DNA of 64,000 nucleotides from Acanthopleura granulata (taxonomy: Eukaryota > Mollusca > Polyplacophora > Chitonida > Chitonidae). This document shows, piece after piece, positions 1-12,201 of the stretch. The stretch lies in NCBI GenBank assembly GCA_016165875.1, contig JABBOT010000005.1, forward strand, positions 27,677,368 to 27,741,367. The letters run 5' to 3'. The notes under the pieces are model-generated. The model was not told where the DNA came from, made no database searches, and saw nothing but the letters and a program-made list of their open reading frames with translations. The position numbers and the translations under genes were made by a program. Positions within the stretch are counted from its first letter, which is position 1, and every line of letters begins with the position of its first letter.

Positions 1-96
1 CTAGGAAACTTAATTATGTTAGTAATGCCTGTGTAATGATAATTTTTGATTTGTTCTCTCAATTTAATTTAAACGTAAAATAATATATCTGACATC

Positions 97-180
97 TCAC
101 AGCCAACATTACAGTGGGAGGAAACTGGACAGAGCCCAAGGGAACCCACCATCCACAAGTTGCTGGAGGACGAGTTTAAC
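97..180 (-). mobile_element. SINE body fragment
   Basis: CAGCCAACATTACAGTGGGA, GGAAACTGGACAGAGCCC and AACCCACCATCCACAAGTTG match the reverse-oriented body of the SINE; ends are lost. Confidence 0.6.
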
Positions 181-778
181 TAACGATTTCGTTAATTTTC
201 AAACAGAACACTTGTTGTCTTTCTCTTCAGGTATTGTAAATGTATCAAAACCCTTTTATACAAGACAAAAGACTGGGATGGAAGATGTGATTAATGAAAT
301 CTTCTAGAGGCTTTAGTTCATAGATAATGCTGTCTTGACAAGTGAGCCACTTACCAAAAAAGCTTCTACCAAACATTTCTGTTTTCAGAGGGCAAAATAA
401 GCCAATCGTTGTGAAAACCATTGGGATTCGAAGTATTGGTTCTTCATAAATTAAAACACAATATTTGTATTTCATTCTGGTTTGTAGTTACTACAGTATT
501 TCATTAAGTTTTGGCTACATTTTGTTTATGTGGACTTTTTGTGGCAATGTATACACTGTACAAACCTGTTCATTATTATTAGGGGTCATTTAACTGATTT
601 AATGATACATTCAATGGTTTGGCTTTTAAGCTACGAAAAGGAGTAAGATTTCTCTGAACTGAAATGAAATCACTTTAAACTGTCAAAGCGACAATACACC
701 CTAGTGAAATATGTATGATACAAGAAAGGATAAACCACACAATCAGACAATAAAAAAGTTCTTCACTTTTTTGAGTAT

Positions 779-921
779 TCACTCTATCATATTCATTTGT
801 TTTATTCTCTTCTTTCTCCTTGTCTGTGCCTTATTCTGCTCATTCATTATCTTGGTTCTCAGCTGGGTATAATAACACCCTAAAGCGGAACAATCCAGGA
901 ACTGCTTGACGTCATGCTTAC
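779..921 (-). CDS. Gene A terminal exon
   Basis: Acceptor CTGTTACAG, then 143 nt starting in phase 1, matching the phase-1 end of the preceding exon. It codes SKHDVKQFLDCSALGCYYTQ, then LRTKIMNEQ and a Lys/Arg-rich end before TGA at 779-781. The basic tail could be nuclear or DNA-binding. It lies outside the duplicated block, so copy B has no equivalent beside it. Confidence 0.55.
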
Positions 922-1907
922 CTGTAACAGGAAAAATATATAATTTGTTATGATGTGCCAGTAATACATATGGGGGTATAATATTGGCAACAAACACAGA
1001 TTTAAATACTAAGAGACACATATTTTGTGGAACAGCAGGTCAAAGGTAAACAAATGGTGAGAAATGTTCAAGAAGTCCTGTCTACTGTTTCAATAATATG
1101 CATTCTTAATACTTCTTTTGACAGATACCCATTTGTAATTTTAAAAAGACCAGAATTGCCCCTAAGCCTGGCAAAACATGGCTCCCATTACATAGTGTGG
1201 TTTAAAGCAGCATTGGCCCTACTACATACAACACATCCGTCACAGCTAAGTCTCTCACCTTGACAACACTTAATCGCTAAGGTCACAACAATGAAGACAG
1301 AATTTCAGTATGACAGTAACTCTTCTCGCACATGTTCAACTCAGAGATTTTTTTCTCTATTTTATAAATAAATTCATAAAAGGAAGTTATGAGAGTAATC
1401 AGGTCAAGTGTAAGCTACATGTATCCTGACAGTCTTTCACCAAGAGGGCAAAGATCCTATGTCCCATGTGTTCATCTATGTATACATATAATGCATGAAC
1501 ATTCAAATATGACATGAATGACATTTCCATAATAATAAATGCTTGAAACAAAATAGTTTCACATAAACACTGTAACCTAAATATTCTGCAACACAAAATT
1601 CTTCATGCTTATATAATAGAAATCATGAAAAGTGAAACAACTGTCAGATTTTTTCAGAATCATATTGTGTTCCCTTGTGTTGCCACAACCATTTGTTGAT
1701 CAGTACCTATGGCTTTGGTATGACTTGACCATCGACTGAACCTAGCATTACCAACTCCAGATGGCAAGCAACTGTTTAAGAGAGTGACAGCAAAGTATAA
1801 CATTCTGTAAACATTTTCCTCTTGAGTCATCTTTAACATCTGTTAGTGTTGAGAACATATCATAGGATTCAGTGGTATGGCACACAACAGATCTGGAGAG
1901 GACTTAC

Positions 1908-1996
1908 TGGGCAGCCTATTTCCGTTTGGCAAGTTAATCCATTCCTTGAAGTGTTTGGTTACTTCCTCAGTAGCTTCTGTGGTCCATTTAACCCGA
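1908..1996 (-). pseudogene. Gene A penultimate exon, acceptor lost
   Basis: Encodes RVKWTTEATEEVTKHFKEW and ends NRLP in phase 1 at donor GTAAGTCC. Copy B preserves the upstream acceptor TATTTACAG (exon 46,113-46,202), but copy A has a deletion of about 19 bp that removes it. The W...E...V...F...W pattern resembles the Myb-like C-terminal tail I associate with this family. The frame continues correctly into 779-921. Confidence 0.55.
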
Positions 1997-2285
1997 AGAA
2001 TGAGTGAATATTGATAGAGAGAAGCTGAGGATATGGTTACTGTTGACATCATAATTCATAATGTATATATGTAAAACATAAATTATAAACACCAACATGA
2101 TTACCAAAAAAATTCCACACCTGTAATATGTTTCAGATTTAAAGTCTACAACCTGTCATAAAAATAAATACAAAAGTTACATACAAAGTCCAAGTTGTGC
2201 ATTTATACTGCTATGTGATGGTGCATTCTCCATGTCAGTGTACCTCAAGACACTTTCTTTGACAATGAAATGGACCAATACACAC

Positions 2286-2393
2286 CTGTTTTAGGGCGAT
2301 TACATTCCTGGCCATCATCTTCTTGACTTCCTTCAAGGTCAAACAATGTGTCATCACAATGAGCTTTTCGAAGGGTTTCAGGAGCATCACCAC
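2286..2393 (-). CDS. Gene A acidic exon (108 nt)
   Basis: Acceptor TGACACAG and donor GTGTGTATTG bound 108 nt, phase 1 symmetric, coding GGDAPETLRKAHCDDTLFDL, then an acidic stretch, then ECNRPKT. Copy B (46,512-46,619) is also open with both splice sites and keeps the acidic character although residues differ. It lies downstream of the YR exon, where I expect an acidic tail. Confidence 0.55.
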
Positions 2394-5210
2394 CTGTGTC
2401 ACAGCAGTTTATTTAATATAGGGAGAAATTGCGTTTCATTTCACACTTTGATCGCAACTTGTGACCAAAGTATACATCGTGCGAATAAAATAACAACAGT
2501 TTCGTGATGAGGACGTCAAACTCAGTTACCCAGCATACGTAAATCATTTTAAATCAAAAACTTTTTGTCACATTATGAATTCGGTAATCACTGCATTTCC
2601 ACAGTTTTCAAGATACAAATGCGGTTTTAGCAAACTTAAGTTGACTGATTGTGGTCTATCTGCAGGTCACTATTCTCGAAAAAGAGACATCTAAACGAAA
2701 GTAGATTACGCATCGGCCCTTCTTCCCATGTTTCTCACCTTCCTGCCAGCAAGGTTGATACTGCCCTATAGGCTTTGTAATCACCCTAAGCTTGCTTTAC
2801 TGTACATATAAGAGGCTTGAGAAGCCTACTATTTCAATAGCCAATGGCACTGCGACCCGCACACTTTCGACAGGGCATTGTCAGTTAATCAGTGATCGTC
2901 CCTTATAAATGTGTGTTGACTTGTTTCGAGGCGAAGGAACGGATCCGATTTATTCATCGGCACAACATTATACAACAGCCTTAAGCAGTGCTATGAACGG
3001 TGATGTGCTTTTATTGAAAGTTGCTGTGCTATCAGGCAAGACCAGTGATAGCGAAAGAGGCCGAGCAGCCAATGTAGTGTATGTTGTTCATGTTTCGCCA
3101 TTAATTTCTATCATGCATATTTTGCCTCAAAATGATCATTCGCACGATAACTATTAACAAGTCGATATATTGGGAGTTGTTTTCTTCTACCTCTACTGTG
3201 AAATAAAATGATTCCATATACACCGCATAACTGTCATTACAACCATTTTCCAATGCAATGTTATTTTGAAATCCTATCAGTGTCTGTCAGTTGCCTGTCG
3301 GTCTTCGCAAAGTGGAACATGATTTGGCCGTGAATTATGCATATTTATGAAGGAAAATTCATGGCTTTGAAGAGTTAAGATGGCTCAGTGAATCAAAGTA
3401 GACGACGTTGGACATCTCTAGCTTGATTAAATGAAGATGATGTTTCTACGATCATTTGTAAAGGATGTACCATGGCTTAGGTTTGGATGATGTTATTTTC
3501 GGGTTGCACAAGTGGTGTCTCCTTGTCCTGGGAATCTAATGCTGTTGCTCCCACGTCTCTAGGATTACTTGGAAAGGAGATGCCATCACTTCTGGTTTGG
3601 ATGATGTTACTTCCGGTCACTTAAAATGGCTATCCATCAGTGTACATGCGTTTATTTAATACCCAGTTGTGTCTGTACATTTTTTGGGAAATCATCTTTT
3701 CAACTTCTCTTCTATTTTATAGACCTATAGCCCAAATCCCTTCAGGTCTATATCCAGGTGCATTTATCATACAGTTTCAATCCAATTAAAATCGCTATGC
3801 AAAATTATTCTGAATACATTTATTGGTCACATCATGTTCGCTACAAACTTTCTGTGGTATTATTTTTTGCTGTACTTGCGTATTTCACTAAGTTTCTCTT
3901 TTCATTACATGATCCCCTTTACCGGGAAATTTAAGTTCTGGTAAACAGTCCATATCTAACACTGTCTTTGAGTGAGGCTGTTAAACAATAATATCCATAC
4001 ATGCCAATCTCAGACCCCACAACTCAGACACGGGTAAAAGACAGCGTTTGGGTTTGGCAGCGTGCAAGTGCAGATGGATTTTCCATTCGTTCCGTAAGGG
4101 GTAGGGGCCATTTTTTATTCATTTACTGTGAACCATACTAAATTGTCATTGTGACAGAACTAACCAGCGCAGGGAAACAAAGAAGACAAAAATCGTGATT
4201 AAAGGTAAAACTGCATCAGGTATCATCTGTAATATGTTCTATACTGCATTATGAGTATATTAAATTAGCTAAGAGCTAATTTGCCAATACATTGCATTCT
4301 TTTTCTTTAGGATTAGCCTCCAAGGAAAGATTGTTACGCCTGTTAATTTATTTTTATTTATAAAAGTTAATTTCTGGGTACAGTAATTCTGGGCTTCAAC
4401 TCTATATTTTACAACAAATATGAGCATGGTGACAAAAAACGTGACAGAACAGGAAAGTAATACACTGGATTTAAACTTTCAGGTACTACATACAATAAGT
4501 CTAATACTAAGGCCACAGTAGAGAAAATGAGGGTTTAATTTTCTCCTCATAGCCAAACACAAAAGACAGAAAGAATATATTGTTGCAAGGCTGCGTCCCG
4601 TCCCAGAGTAAACCGCAGTAATTAGTTTCGTGAAGTCTTGCATGAAGCCCCTGGGGTAAGTAAATGAGATACTTTCAAACAGTTTTCAAAATTTTGCTGC
4701 TAATTTCATGAAAACTACACAACATTGAGAACTGAGAGCAGATTCGTAATCAGAGGCATAAAATACATTGGAATACGTCTAGTTCATATTAAAATTGAAA
4801 ACTTTATTTTTTTGTGCCCTCATTTTTTTCGACCAATAGCAAACTTCAAAAGTTGCTGACGAATCGAGATGAGGTTTTCAAACTTGATGTACCTAGGATT
4901 ACTCTACAAGAATATAAAATTTTAGAACAATCGGTGTACTAGTTCTTGAGAAGAAAGCGTTTAAAATAAATGGCTACATTTCACAATATCCGAAATGGCC
5001 GCCAAACCATGCAACCAATTTTTTACATTGCACAGGTCTACCCCACAACATACCTAAGTTTCATGGAAATAAGATGGATAGTCTCCGATTTTAATCGGTA
5101 ACAAAATTTATATAGAATAAAAACCAAAACAAAAACAATAGGGATTCAAGCCTTACCACCATAGGCATGAATCAAGCCTGAAAGGCTTGAACCCCTAATG
5201 ATATACTCAC

Positions 5211-5240
5211 AGGCATCCAAGACTGCTGAGAAGACCTCGC
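5211..5240 (-). CDS. Gene A mini-exon (30 nt)
   Basis: Acceptor GATTACACAG and donor GTGAGTATAT bound 30 nt, phase 1 symmetric, coding GEVFSAVLDA. It lies 62 bp downstream of the 66-nt exon, short for an intron, so the two may be alternatives. Counterpart in copy B: 49,262-49,291. Confidence 0.4.
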
Positions 5241-5302
5241 CTGTGTAATCGTTAACCTACGGTGCGGAGAAATAAGATTGATTTCACTGATATCAGCCTC
5301 AC

Positions 5303-5368
5303 CTTGGCAGAGCTGAGGACGTCTTTGTGTGTTTGATATTACGCCACATGTCAGACCTTCCTTGCTTA
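5303..5368 (-). CDS. Gene A mini-exon (66 nt)
   Basis: Acceptor CTTTTCCAG and donor GTGAGG bound 66 nt, phase 1 symmetric, coding SKEGLTCGVISNTQRRPQLC and a terminal Gln. Open in copy B as well (49,354-49,419) despite several substitutions. No function recognised. Confidence 0.45.
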
Positions 5369-5476
5369 CTGGAAAAGCAAAATAAACACATGCTATACAA
5401 TGCAATAAACAAAGCACTCGTACTGGTACTTGCCTTTAACAACAGCAACAAACCGTCATAAATAAGGCCAACTGCG

Positions 5477-5478
<2 letters not shown>

Positions 5479-5543
<65 letters not shown>
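5479..5543. repeat. CA/TA microsatellite, copy A
   Basis: About 22 AC dinucleotides followed by about 10 AT dinucleotides. Shared with copy B. Confidence 0.98.
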
Positions 5544-7042
5544 CATACATTATTCTTAAAGTCAGCCAGTCGTTGTCTCATAAGATACAAAAAAGACATG
5601 TCCAGTTTATGTACAGCAAAACCTTTGCTTAACTCCTGCTATATGAACCAGTCCAAAAGAAACCACAATCCATTACTCACCCTGGCCAATGGATAACACT
5701 ATACATTATCTATTGTTAAATCATATGTAATACTTTGAATTAATACTTTAAAACTGGCCTTCTCGAGAAAATACAAGCGCCAGGTAGAACAGACAAAAGA
5801 TCTGTATTAATACATGTTACATGGCCTTGTGCTTATTGGTACAGGATTTAACAAAATCGCCAGGTTGAATATATTTATCACCACTGTCAAGAAACCTAGT
5901 ATGGATAAAAAAAACCTCTCAAATTCAGTTGGAATTTGTAGTGGTGTTTCATCAGTGTTGCTATATACCACTGCCCCATTGATGACACCACCTGTTCACA
6001 TTCTCCGTTGAAATAGGGAGTGTAATAATATGCTAAAGATGTTGCCGATTTATGAACTGGCATGACCAAATGATGGTTTGGCTAAACGATGTTTGGCTAG
6101 GATTATACGATACAGTGTGAAGTGATAACACACAGTTCTTGTATCGTGTATTTCGAGACAAATATGACTGTATTCACATGCACATCCATTTCAAGACATC
6201 TGGGTCAAACACCTGCATCAAATCGGCATCTCTCTTACACGTATACGGTACAGCACGATATTGAACATCCATAATACATGAGATCTATCTAGGCCACGTG
6301 CACGTCATGTCAACACTTAAGTGGCTGCTTTTTAAAGTTTAGACTATAAAGTCTTCCAGTTTTTATCTTGTATGTAATTTAAATATTGGTTATCACGGAT
6401 ACAGAAGCGGAAAAGAGTATATAGTGTTCGCTCGTAATTTGCTGTCAACAGCGATAGGCCTACGCGTGGCTGACAGCTCAACTTTTTCTTGACGGTCAGC
6501 TGGGCTACATGTAGTGAATGCAGACTGAAAAATATTTGTGGAGTAATTTAGTTGGACATGAAGGTTCAGTGGAGTATAGTCTCCTTGTTTGGTTCAATCA
6601 AACATTATAACAAACATGCTGTAAATTGTTGGACACAGGCGCGTTTTGCTGTACGGCAAAAGTCGGCAGATCGCCACGTTTAGAGTTTCATGTGCTCGTC
6701 CGTTGACTTAATTTTTCAGACTCGATTGATGACTAAGATAAAATTCCTCCAGAAGGTAAACGCAGGCAGTAGTATATCAGTTACTGAGGACTTCATGATT
6801 TGATCATTGTGTTTGATTAAACTGTTTATTGTCGGTGACCATACGTTGCATAGCGCTGTCCTAAACTCAGAAAATCTGTTGATCGTCAAAACAGAATTCA
6901 CATGGTCATACTCATACCTTGATTCAAGTGACATTCAGATTTTACATATGACTTGTAGCATTCTGGTCCTGAAGGTAGATGTAATGACAGAATCACAGAA
7001 ATTCTGCTGTCTAAGCTGCATGTAAGCCTCATATGTGATATA

Positions 7043-8665
7043 TCACCGCTCCTGCAGGTTGGTCGCTGAAATGGTAATAAGTACTTTATACATACTTCTA
7101 TCAATATTCTGAAGATGTCTGCCAACCTTGGTCACTCCTTGCACTGGTAATGGGAATTGGTAAGTTCCACATTGACAGCCTTAGAATGTCCCATATGTTT
7201 GTAGAAATATTCTCGGTCCGATTCTGGAACATCCAATGAACAATAAATCGTGCTCATACGATGGCGCTGTTTACTAGCTGTAAGCAAACTTGGGTTGTCA
7301 CACTTGGCATCACGGCTACATTTCGTCCATACAAGCTCATCCATGGACATGGCTTAAAGTCTGACCTGTCATTAGAAAAACATAAATGTTTTCAGCAAGA
7401 ACATCCTCCCTTTGTCTAATTTCTGGGTCAGAAAGTATTTTCAACAGCTTAACCAAGTCACTTGGAATCAGTACAGGAACTAAATGGTTGCCCTTGCCTG
7501 GCTGATAGGCAATATGAAGGTTGTGAAACAGTTTCTTTTCCCAAGGCTCCAACTCTTCTACAGCTGTGCCGTCCACCCACCTGCTGTCCCAAGCATCTTG
7601 AAGTTGTGTCAGCTTTAAACGACTTGCTCACCTCCGCGTCTAGCATTGGAAAAGGTCACTATAGCACACACACTGTCGCACAAAGCCACATACTCATGAA
7701 GACCAATAAAGGTATACTCTGCAGCATTCTGGCTTATTGTCATCTGAATGTGCTCCCCAAGAAGTGTGCCTCCCAAGAAGTGTGACATCTGAGTTTTTGA
7801 CAATTTGTTCAGGCATTTTAAGCCTCTCCTGTCTGGACAAGTTTATGGCATACACTGAATCCCCAAATATAACATTTTTGTTCAGGTCCAGTAAGCGTTC
7901 AAACTTGTCGATTTCGTCTGCTCTGGAATCCTCCCCTCTGCTAAGACGATCAGCAACAATAAACTGCAGAGATGTTTTAAGCAAATAATAGATCTGCATT
8001 TTCATCCCATACTTCAACACATTATCAGGTTTGGAAACCGAGTGTACAGCTTGTTCTAGTAAATGAAAATTTGTCTTCCACATCTGACGATAGCTCTTTG
8101 AACTCTAGAAATAACCGCGCTATTATTCTCATATCAGACATAACAGACTTCTTCGTCTCCATGGTTTTATCAACTTTTCTGAGTTTTTTCTGGTACAGAC
8201 GTCTACCAATCATGACAAGTGTACGATCATTACGACACAGCATTCCTATTTCATCCTGGCAAAAGCGTGACAGTATCCCTAGGGAGAACTCGTCATTATC
8301 TGTAATGGCATCTGGGTGTAAACTTTTCGGTACTGTAGTTCCGTCTTTCATGCATAATTGTATATACCTGTGAAAAGAGCGACGCCCATAAAATCCTTTG
8401 CAGAAGGAGCAAGCCACAAATATCTGTTTGACTTGTACGTTCACCCATAAATACTTCATCTTCACCAAAATGAGTCTGATTGTATTTAAAAATACCTTCT
8501 TTCCTCAAGGCTGCAAAAGCGGATTTACGCTCTTCTCAGTGTTCAGGATATTCAAGGGCTTGCTGAACAGCTGGTTCGTTTTTGTGCTTTAGTTCTAGGT
8601 GGCGTGGTAGACGCGACTGCAGCAAATTGCAAAAGAGACAATGCCTGTATGTTTTTTTCTGCCAT
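7043..8665 (-). pseudogene. Gene A exon: zinc finger plus tyrosine-recombinase-like domain
   Basis: After acceptor TTCCTTTCAG the frames give a C2H2-like finger (CLFC...RHLELKH), a Cys-rich motif CSFCKGFYGRR...C, helices with LSRFCQDEIGML, a box with FSNARRGGE (7,627-7,644), VPVLIPSDLVKLL, TASKQRHRMST, then HMGHS (7,183-7,197) and a Tyr codon at 7,147-7,149. The Arg box, the His/Arg box, the xGH box and Tyr follow the order of tyrosine recombinases (phage integrase, Crypton, DIRS). Breaks: TGA at 8,536-8,538, frameshifts near 8,440 and 8,075, a 16-bp tandem duplication near 7,756-7,787, a 1-nt deletion near 7,626, and shared shifts near 7,345 and before 7,132. Confidence 0.7.
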
Positions 8666-9299
8666 CTGAAAGGAACATCCATGCGACATATTATACAATC
8701 AGATAGATTAACCTTACAATTTTGACAGCAATAATGTACGTCTACCTTGAGTTAATTACTTGATTCCACATAATACAAACTCCATTCCTTAACACTGTAC
8801 ATACAAACTCAAGCATATTTTCTGTATACGCATGTAAGGCATGCAGTGAAGATCTATATGCCATGCATAACATTATAAACGCATTCATCAAGATAAGTCA
8901 CTGGTGGCTTGTATGAATAAGCAATTATTAGAATTCATAATTATCCTGGTATAGTGGTTAGTGTTTGCATAAGAGCTAGTAAAAGTGTCTTGCTGAACAC
9001 TTTGCCACCAAGAAGTCTTATCAAATGTATAACACGGTCACAACAATGGGCAAGCAGTTCAATATATGTACATATACAAGTATTGTGATTCAGTAATCTA
9101 GTCTAGCTTAGTAATGGACAAACGACTAGCCTCTTCACAAAATAGCCACGCTCAAACAAGAGACCAGTATCTTAGCTGAGTCATATGGTCATCCATTTTA
9201 AATTTTCTGTAATGTTAAAAGCAGATTCTCTTTGGCCTGTAGTTCTGTACACAACCTGATAAAATAGACGGTTTTTCTGTTATATGCAAACAACACTAT

Positions 9300-9790
9300 A
9301 CAAAATTTACTGCCAAATACAGATATTAGTTTAGAATTAGTTCTTTTCATGTTTAACAGTAAAATTAAATAAATTTTTTATTATTGAAACATTTCACTTT
9401 GATTTAAAATTGTTAAAATTCAAATAAAAAAATATAATTTAAATTACAATTATGAAAATTGTGCTTAACATAAAATGTAACTTTAAAAAATATATTTGCA
9501 AATGCAAATTTTAAAAATGATAGAATTTAAATTTTCAAAATTTAGTTTTTAAAATGAAAATTTTTAAAATTTAATTTCTCGAAACATTAAATTTAAATGC
9601 AACACAGGTAACTGCCTTAAAATCCAAATTGAACATGTGTTTTCATGTTTAATATGAAAATTAAGTTATAATTTTAAATAAAGTTTCCTAAATTAAAAAT
9701 CATAAGTAACTATTTTGAATTCACTAAACATGTTGGGTTTCTACGTTCAACACTAAAATCAAGCTTTTACTTTAAATGTAGCAAATTTGA
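9300..9790. repeat. AT-rich low-complexity stretch, copy A
   Basis: Almost only A and T with repeated AAATTT, AAAATTT and ATTTAAA words. The counterpart is 52,250-52,720 in copy B. Intronic, no coding signal. Confidence 0.7.
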
Positions 9791-10186
9791 TTTTAGAAAA
9801 CCATGAGCTCAATACATGCAGTAATTTTTAACATACCACCCCTAACCTTTTGTTTAACATATCTTTCTCTGTTATTGGGCGCGGACGATGACAGCGACAC
9901 TCTGGGTACAGGCTAGCTAAAAACCTAAACCCTTAATCCATATACGAAAGCCTTTCCTTGGCGAACACAAAAAAGCTTAACCTGCCACAATAATAAGTAC
10001 ATATTCACATCTGTCTTTGACATAAAAATTAAATAGACACTGACACCACAACCAACACCACCCTCATTTTCCCCCTCTCACACCATTACAAAACCTCAGA
10101 AATAGAATGATATATATTTTTCTTCTTCTGACAGACAACTAATGGATTTGTAACCACAGATGACAAAATCAAGGAGAGTCACATAC

Positions 10187-10271
10187 CTTTAGATGGATCA
10201 TGAGTCTTCATATGGGTAGTCAAACCTCCCTTCTTTTTAAAATGTTTGTGGCATATCCAGCAGACGCAATT
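10187..10271 (-). CDS. Gene A exon: C2H2 zinc finger
   Basis: The minus strand encodes CWICHKHF, then KKKGG, LTTH and MKTH: a Cys-x2-Cys-x12-His-x3-His finger, followed by DPSK and a donor GTATGT in phase 1. The exon is identical in copy B (53,106-53,190). No good AG acceptor lies close upstream of the first Cys; the nearest candidate position reads ACAC, so the 5' limit is uncertain and the acceptor may be lost. A finger between the linker and the YR region fits the family architecture. Confidence 0.65.
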
Positions 10272-11540
10272 TGTGTAAATAAGCAAATAAAAAGTGATCA
10301 AAGCAAAACTACACCACTGAACATGCATACTGTGACTTTCAGGAAAATGAGACAGCATTACTACTAAAGACCATAATGTTCAAACAAACATAATAATGCA
10401 AATTGGCAGTTTTATTAATCTATGTGTCAAAACAGAAGACAGATAGGATTATTTGTGATAGAACAGACATTGTTGATAACTGACAGCCCACAGTTATGGA
10501 TAAATGAAAGGTAGGCAAAACTAAGCTTTACAAAGATGTCATTTAAATTGTGGAATACCAACAGTTTTCTTTGTTTGGGATTCGCCATTCTTGTATTTAG
10601 ACAGTGGACACTTAAGTGTCTCTGGTGGAGCTCGGTTCTGAACAGGCTTGTCAACAGACTCAATGGGTGTGGTAACCAATAACCCATCAATCTTAAAATT
10701 CCTTAAATTTTAAAAATAGTATAAGGGATGCGTATGGTAAAAGCCATGTGCACCATTATAGCTCCAAAACAATGTCGCAGCTGTGAGGAGATATTTGATA
10801 TCATTAGACGAAAGGCAAGTTTTGCATTCGTTTGGATTACTAGCGGCAGTACAGAGGATAACTGTCAATGGTCAGCTAAGTGCAGGGCTACAGACACAAA
10901 TGTTTTCTTGACCTCCCGATAAAGGAGAGCAAAGTAGTTCCAGAAAATACACATGAAAATATTTATCAGGCTCTGTGGCCTGGTCTTATAGTTTAAGGAT
11001 CTGCCAGCTTATGCTAGCTAAGAACTATTCACCTTTTTCAGAAATAAGGTTCAGTTTGTAGGCTTTGTTGGTTGACTTCTTTAACCTTTTAACAGTATTT
11101 CAGCTTACATGATTGTGGCCAGTGTATTCAAAGTGAAAAAAACTGGGCACAGGCTGAAAGAAACATAAACCGCTTGGCAAGATACAATGGGGCAAGATTT
11201 CCCACTTAAATCCATGCAGACCACTCCAGAAGCAGGGTCCCAGTCTGTTACCTCTACAGAGTCTTTAGGCTAAGCCTTATGTAAGATTGCCCCCTCCCCC
11301 AAAATAAAAACATTAAATTTATATGATCTCTGCAAGACAACCTTCTGCACTAAATTCATCAACAGAGTGAAAACTATAGTCAATAAAGCAATAACATTTA
11401 ATAGGAACAACCCTAATTCAGAAATGTGATATCTTTACAAAAGTGCTCGAAATGATTACACCTACCTTCATACCCTCCTCCCCTCATAAATTTCTTGCAT
11501 TATACAACGTGCCTCACTTATTGCCTACATGTATACTCAC

Positions 11541-11585
11541 CATCAACACCGGTGTCTGCAGTCATCTGACCAGAAGTAGGCTCAT
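11541..11585 (-). CDS. Gene A mini-exon 4 (45 nt)
   Basis: Acceptor CCTGCAG, donor GTGAGTATAC; 45 nt, phase 1 symmetric, coding DEPTSGQMTADTGVD plus a split Gly. Sister of the exon at 12,157-12,201. Counterpart in copy B: 54,450-54,494. Confidence 0.6.
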
Positions 11586-12156
11586 CTGCAGGAAAAACAT
11601 CCGTTTAGTAAACAAAAGCATCCACAAATATTAAATTATACAACTATATCACAAAAGAGAATGATAAGCATTCAAATTCAAGAGTAGAAATCATTGCTGT
11701 AGTCAATGCATCTATTATTATATCACCAAAGAAAAATTTGATCGTGAATGTCAACCAACTGTCACTTGTATACTTAAACATGTACACAGGTCTCAAAATT
11801 GGCGTCATCTAAACATGTACCATCTGCTACATACAAAAATACTAAGTATTACACTTATGCAAACTTTTCACACAAGAAAACGGAGTGCATTAAAAGTCAT
11901 CCACAAAGTTATCAGTATAGTCACTGAATCAATAACATATCCTAAGGGCACAGACAGTTAATGTCAACCAACTGTCACTTGTATGCTTCAACATCACTCC
12001 AAAGTTCAGTCATGTTGAGTCCTGGTGACAATCATCAGGCAGAAATGTGTTAGCCTTACAAGCGTGTTCAAAATGATTACTCCTACCTTAATACCACCAC
12101 CATTAATTTCTTGCATTATACAACGTGCCTCACTTATTGCCTACATGATTACTCAC

Positions 12157-12201
12157 CATCACCACCAATGTCGTTAGTCTTCTGACAAGAAGTAGACTCA
12201 T
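12157..12201 (-). CDS. Gene A mini-exon 3 (45 nt)
   Basis: Acceptor CTCCTGCAG, donor GTGAGT; 45 nt, phase 1 symmetric, coding DESTSCQKTNDIGGD plus a split Gly. It is a diverged tandem copy of the exon at 11,541-11,585, duplicated with its flanking introns (unit about 616 bp). Counterpart in copy B: 55,060-55,104. Confidence 0.6.

Noticed and set aside
2909..3157. Plus-strand frame of 82 codons
   Set aside because: Copy B (near 47,137-47,400) has about 20 extra bases in the middle that shift the frame, so it is not conserved as coding.
5299..5550. Minus-strand frame of 83 codons (and the similar one at 49,350-49,640)
   Set aside because: Its N-terminus is just the translated CA/TA microsatellite; only the embedded 66-nt exon has support.
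5814..6011. Plus-strand frame of 65 codons conserved in copy B, and a possible phase-1 exon on the minus strand (GGVINGAVVYSNTDETPLQI)
   Set aside because: The minus-strand reading starts after a plausible AG in phase 1 but I find no donor giving a symmetric exon; the plus frame has no motif. Left uncalled.
6716..7125. Three overlapping frames on both strands that are identical in copies A and B
   Set aside because: The DNA itself is identical there (702-bp tract), so conservation says nothing about coding; only the end of the YR exon is supported.
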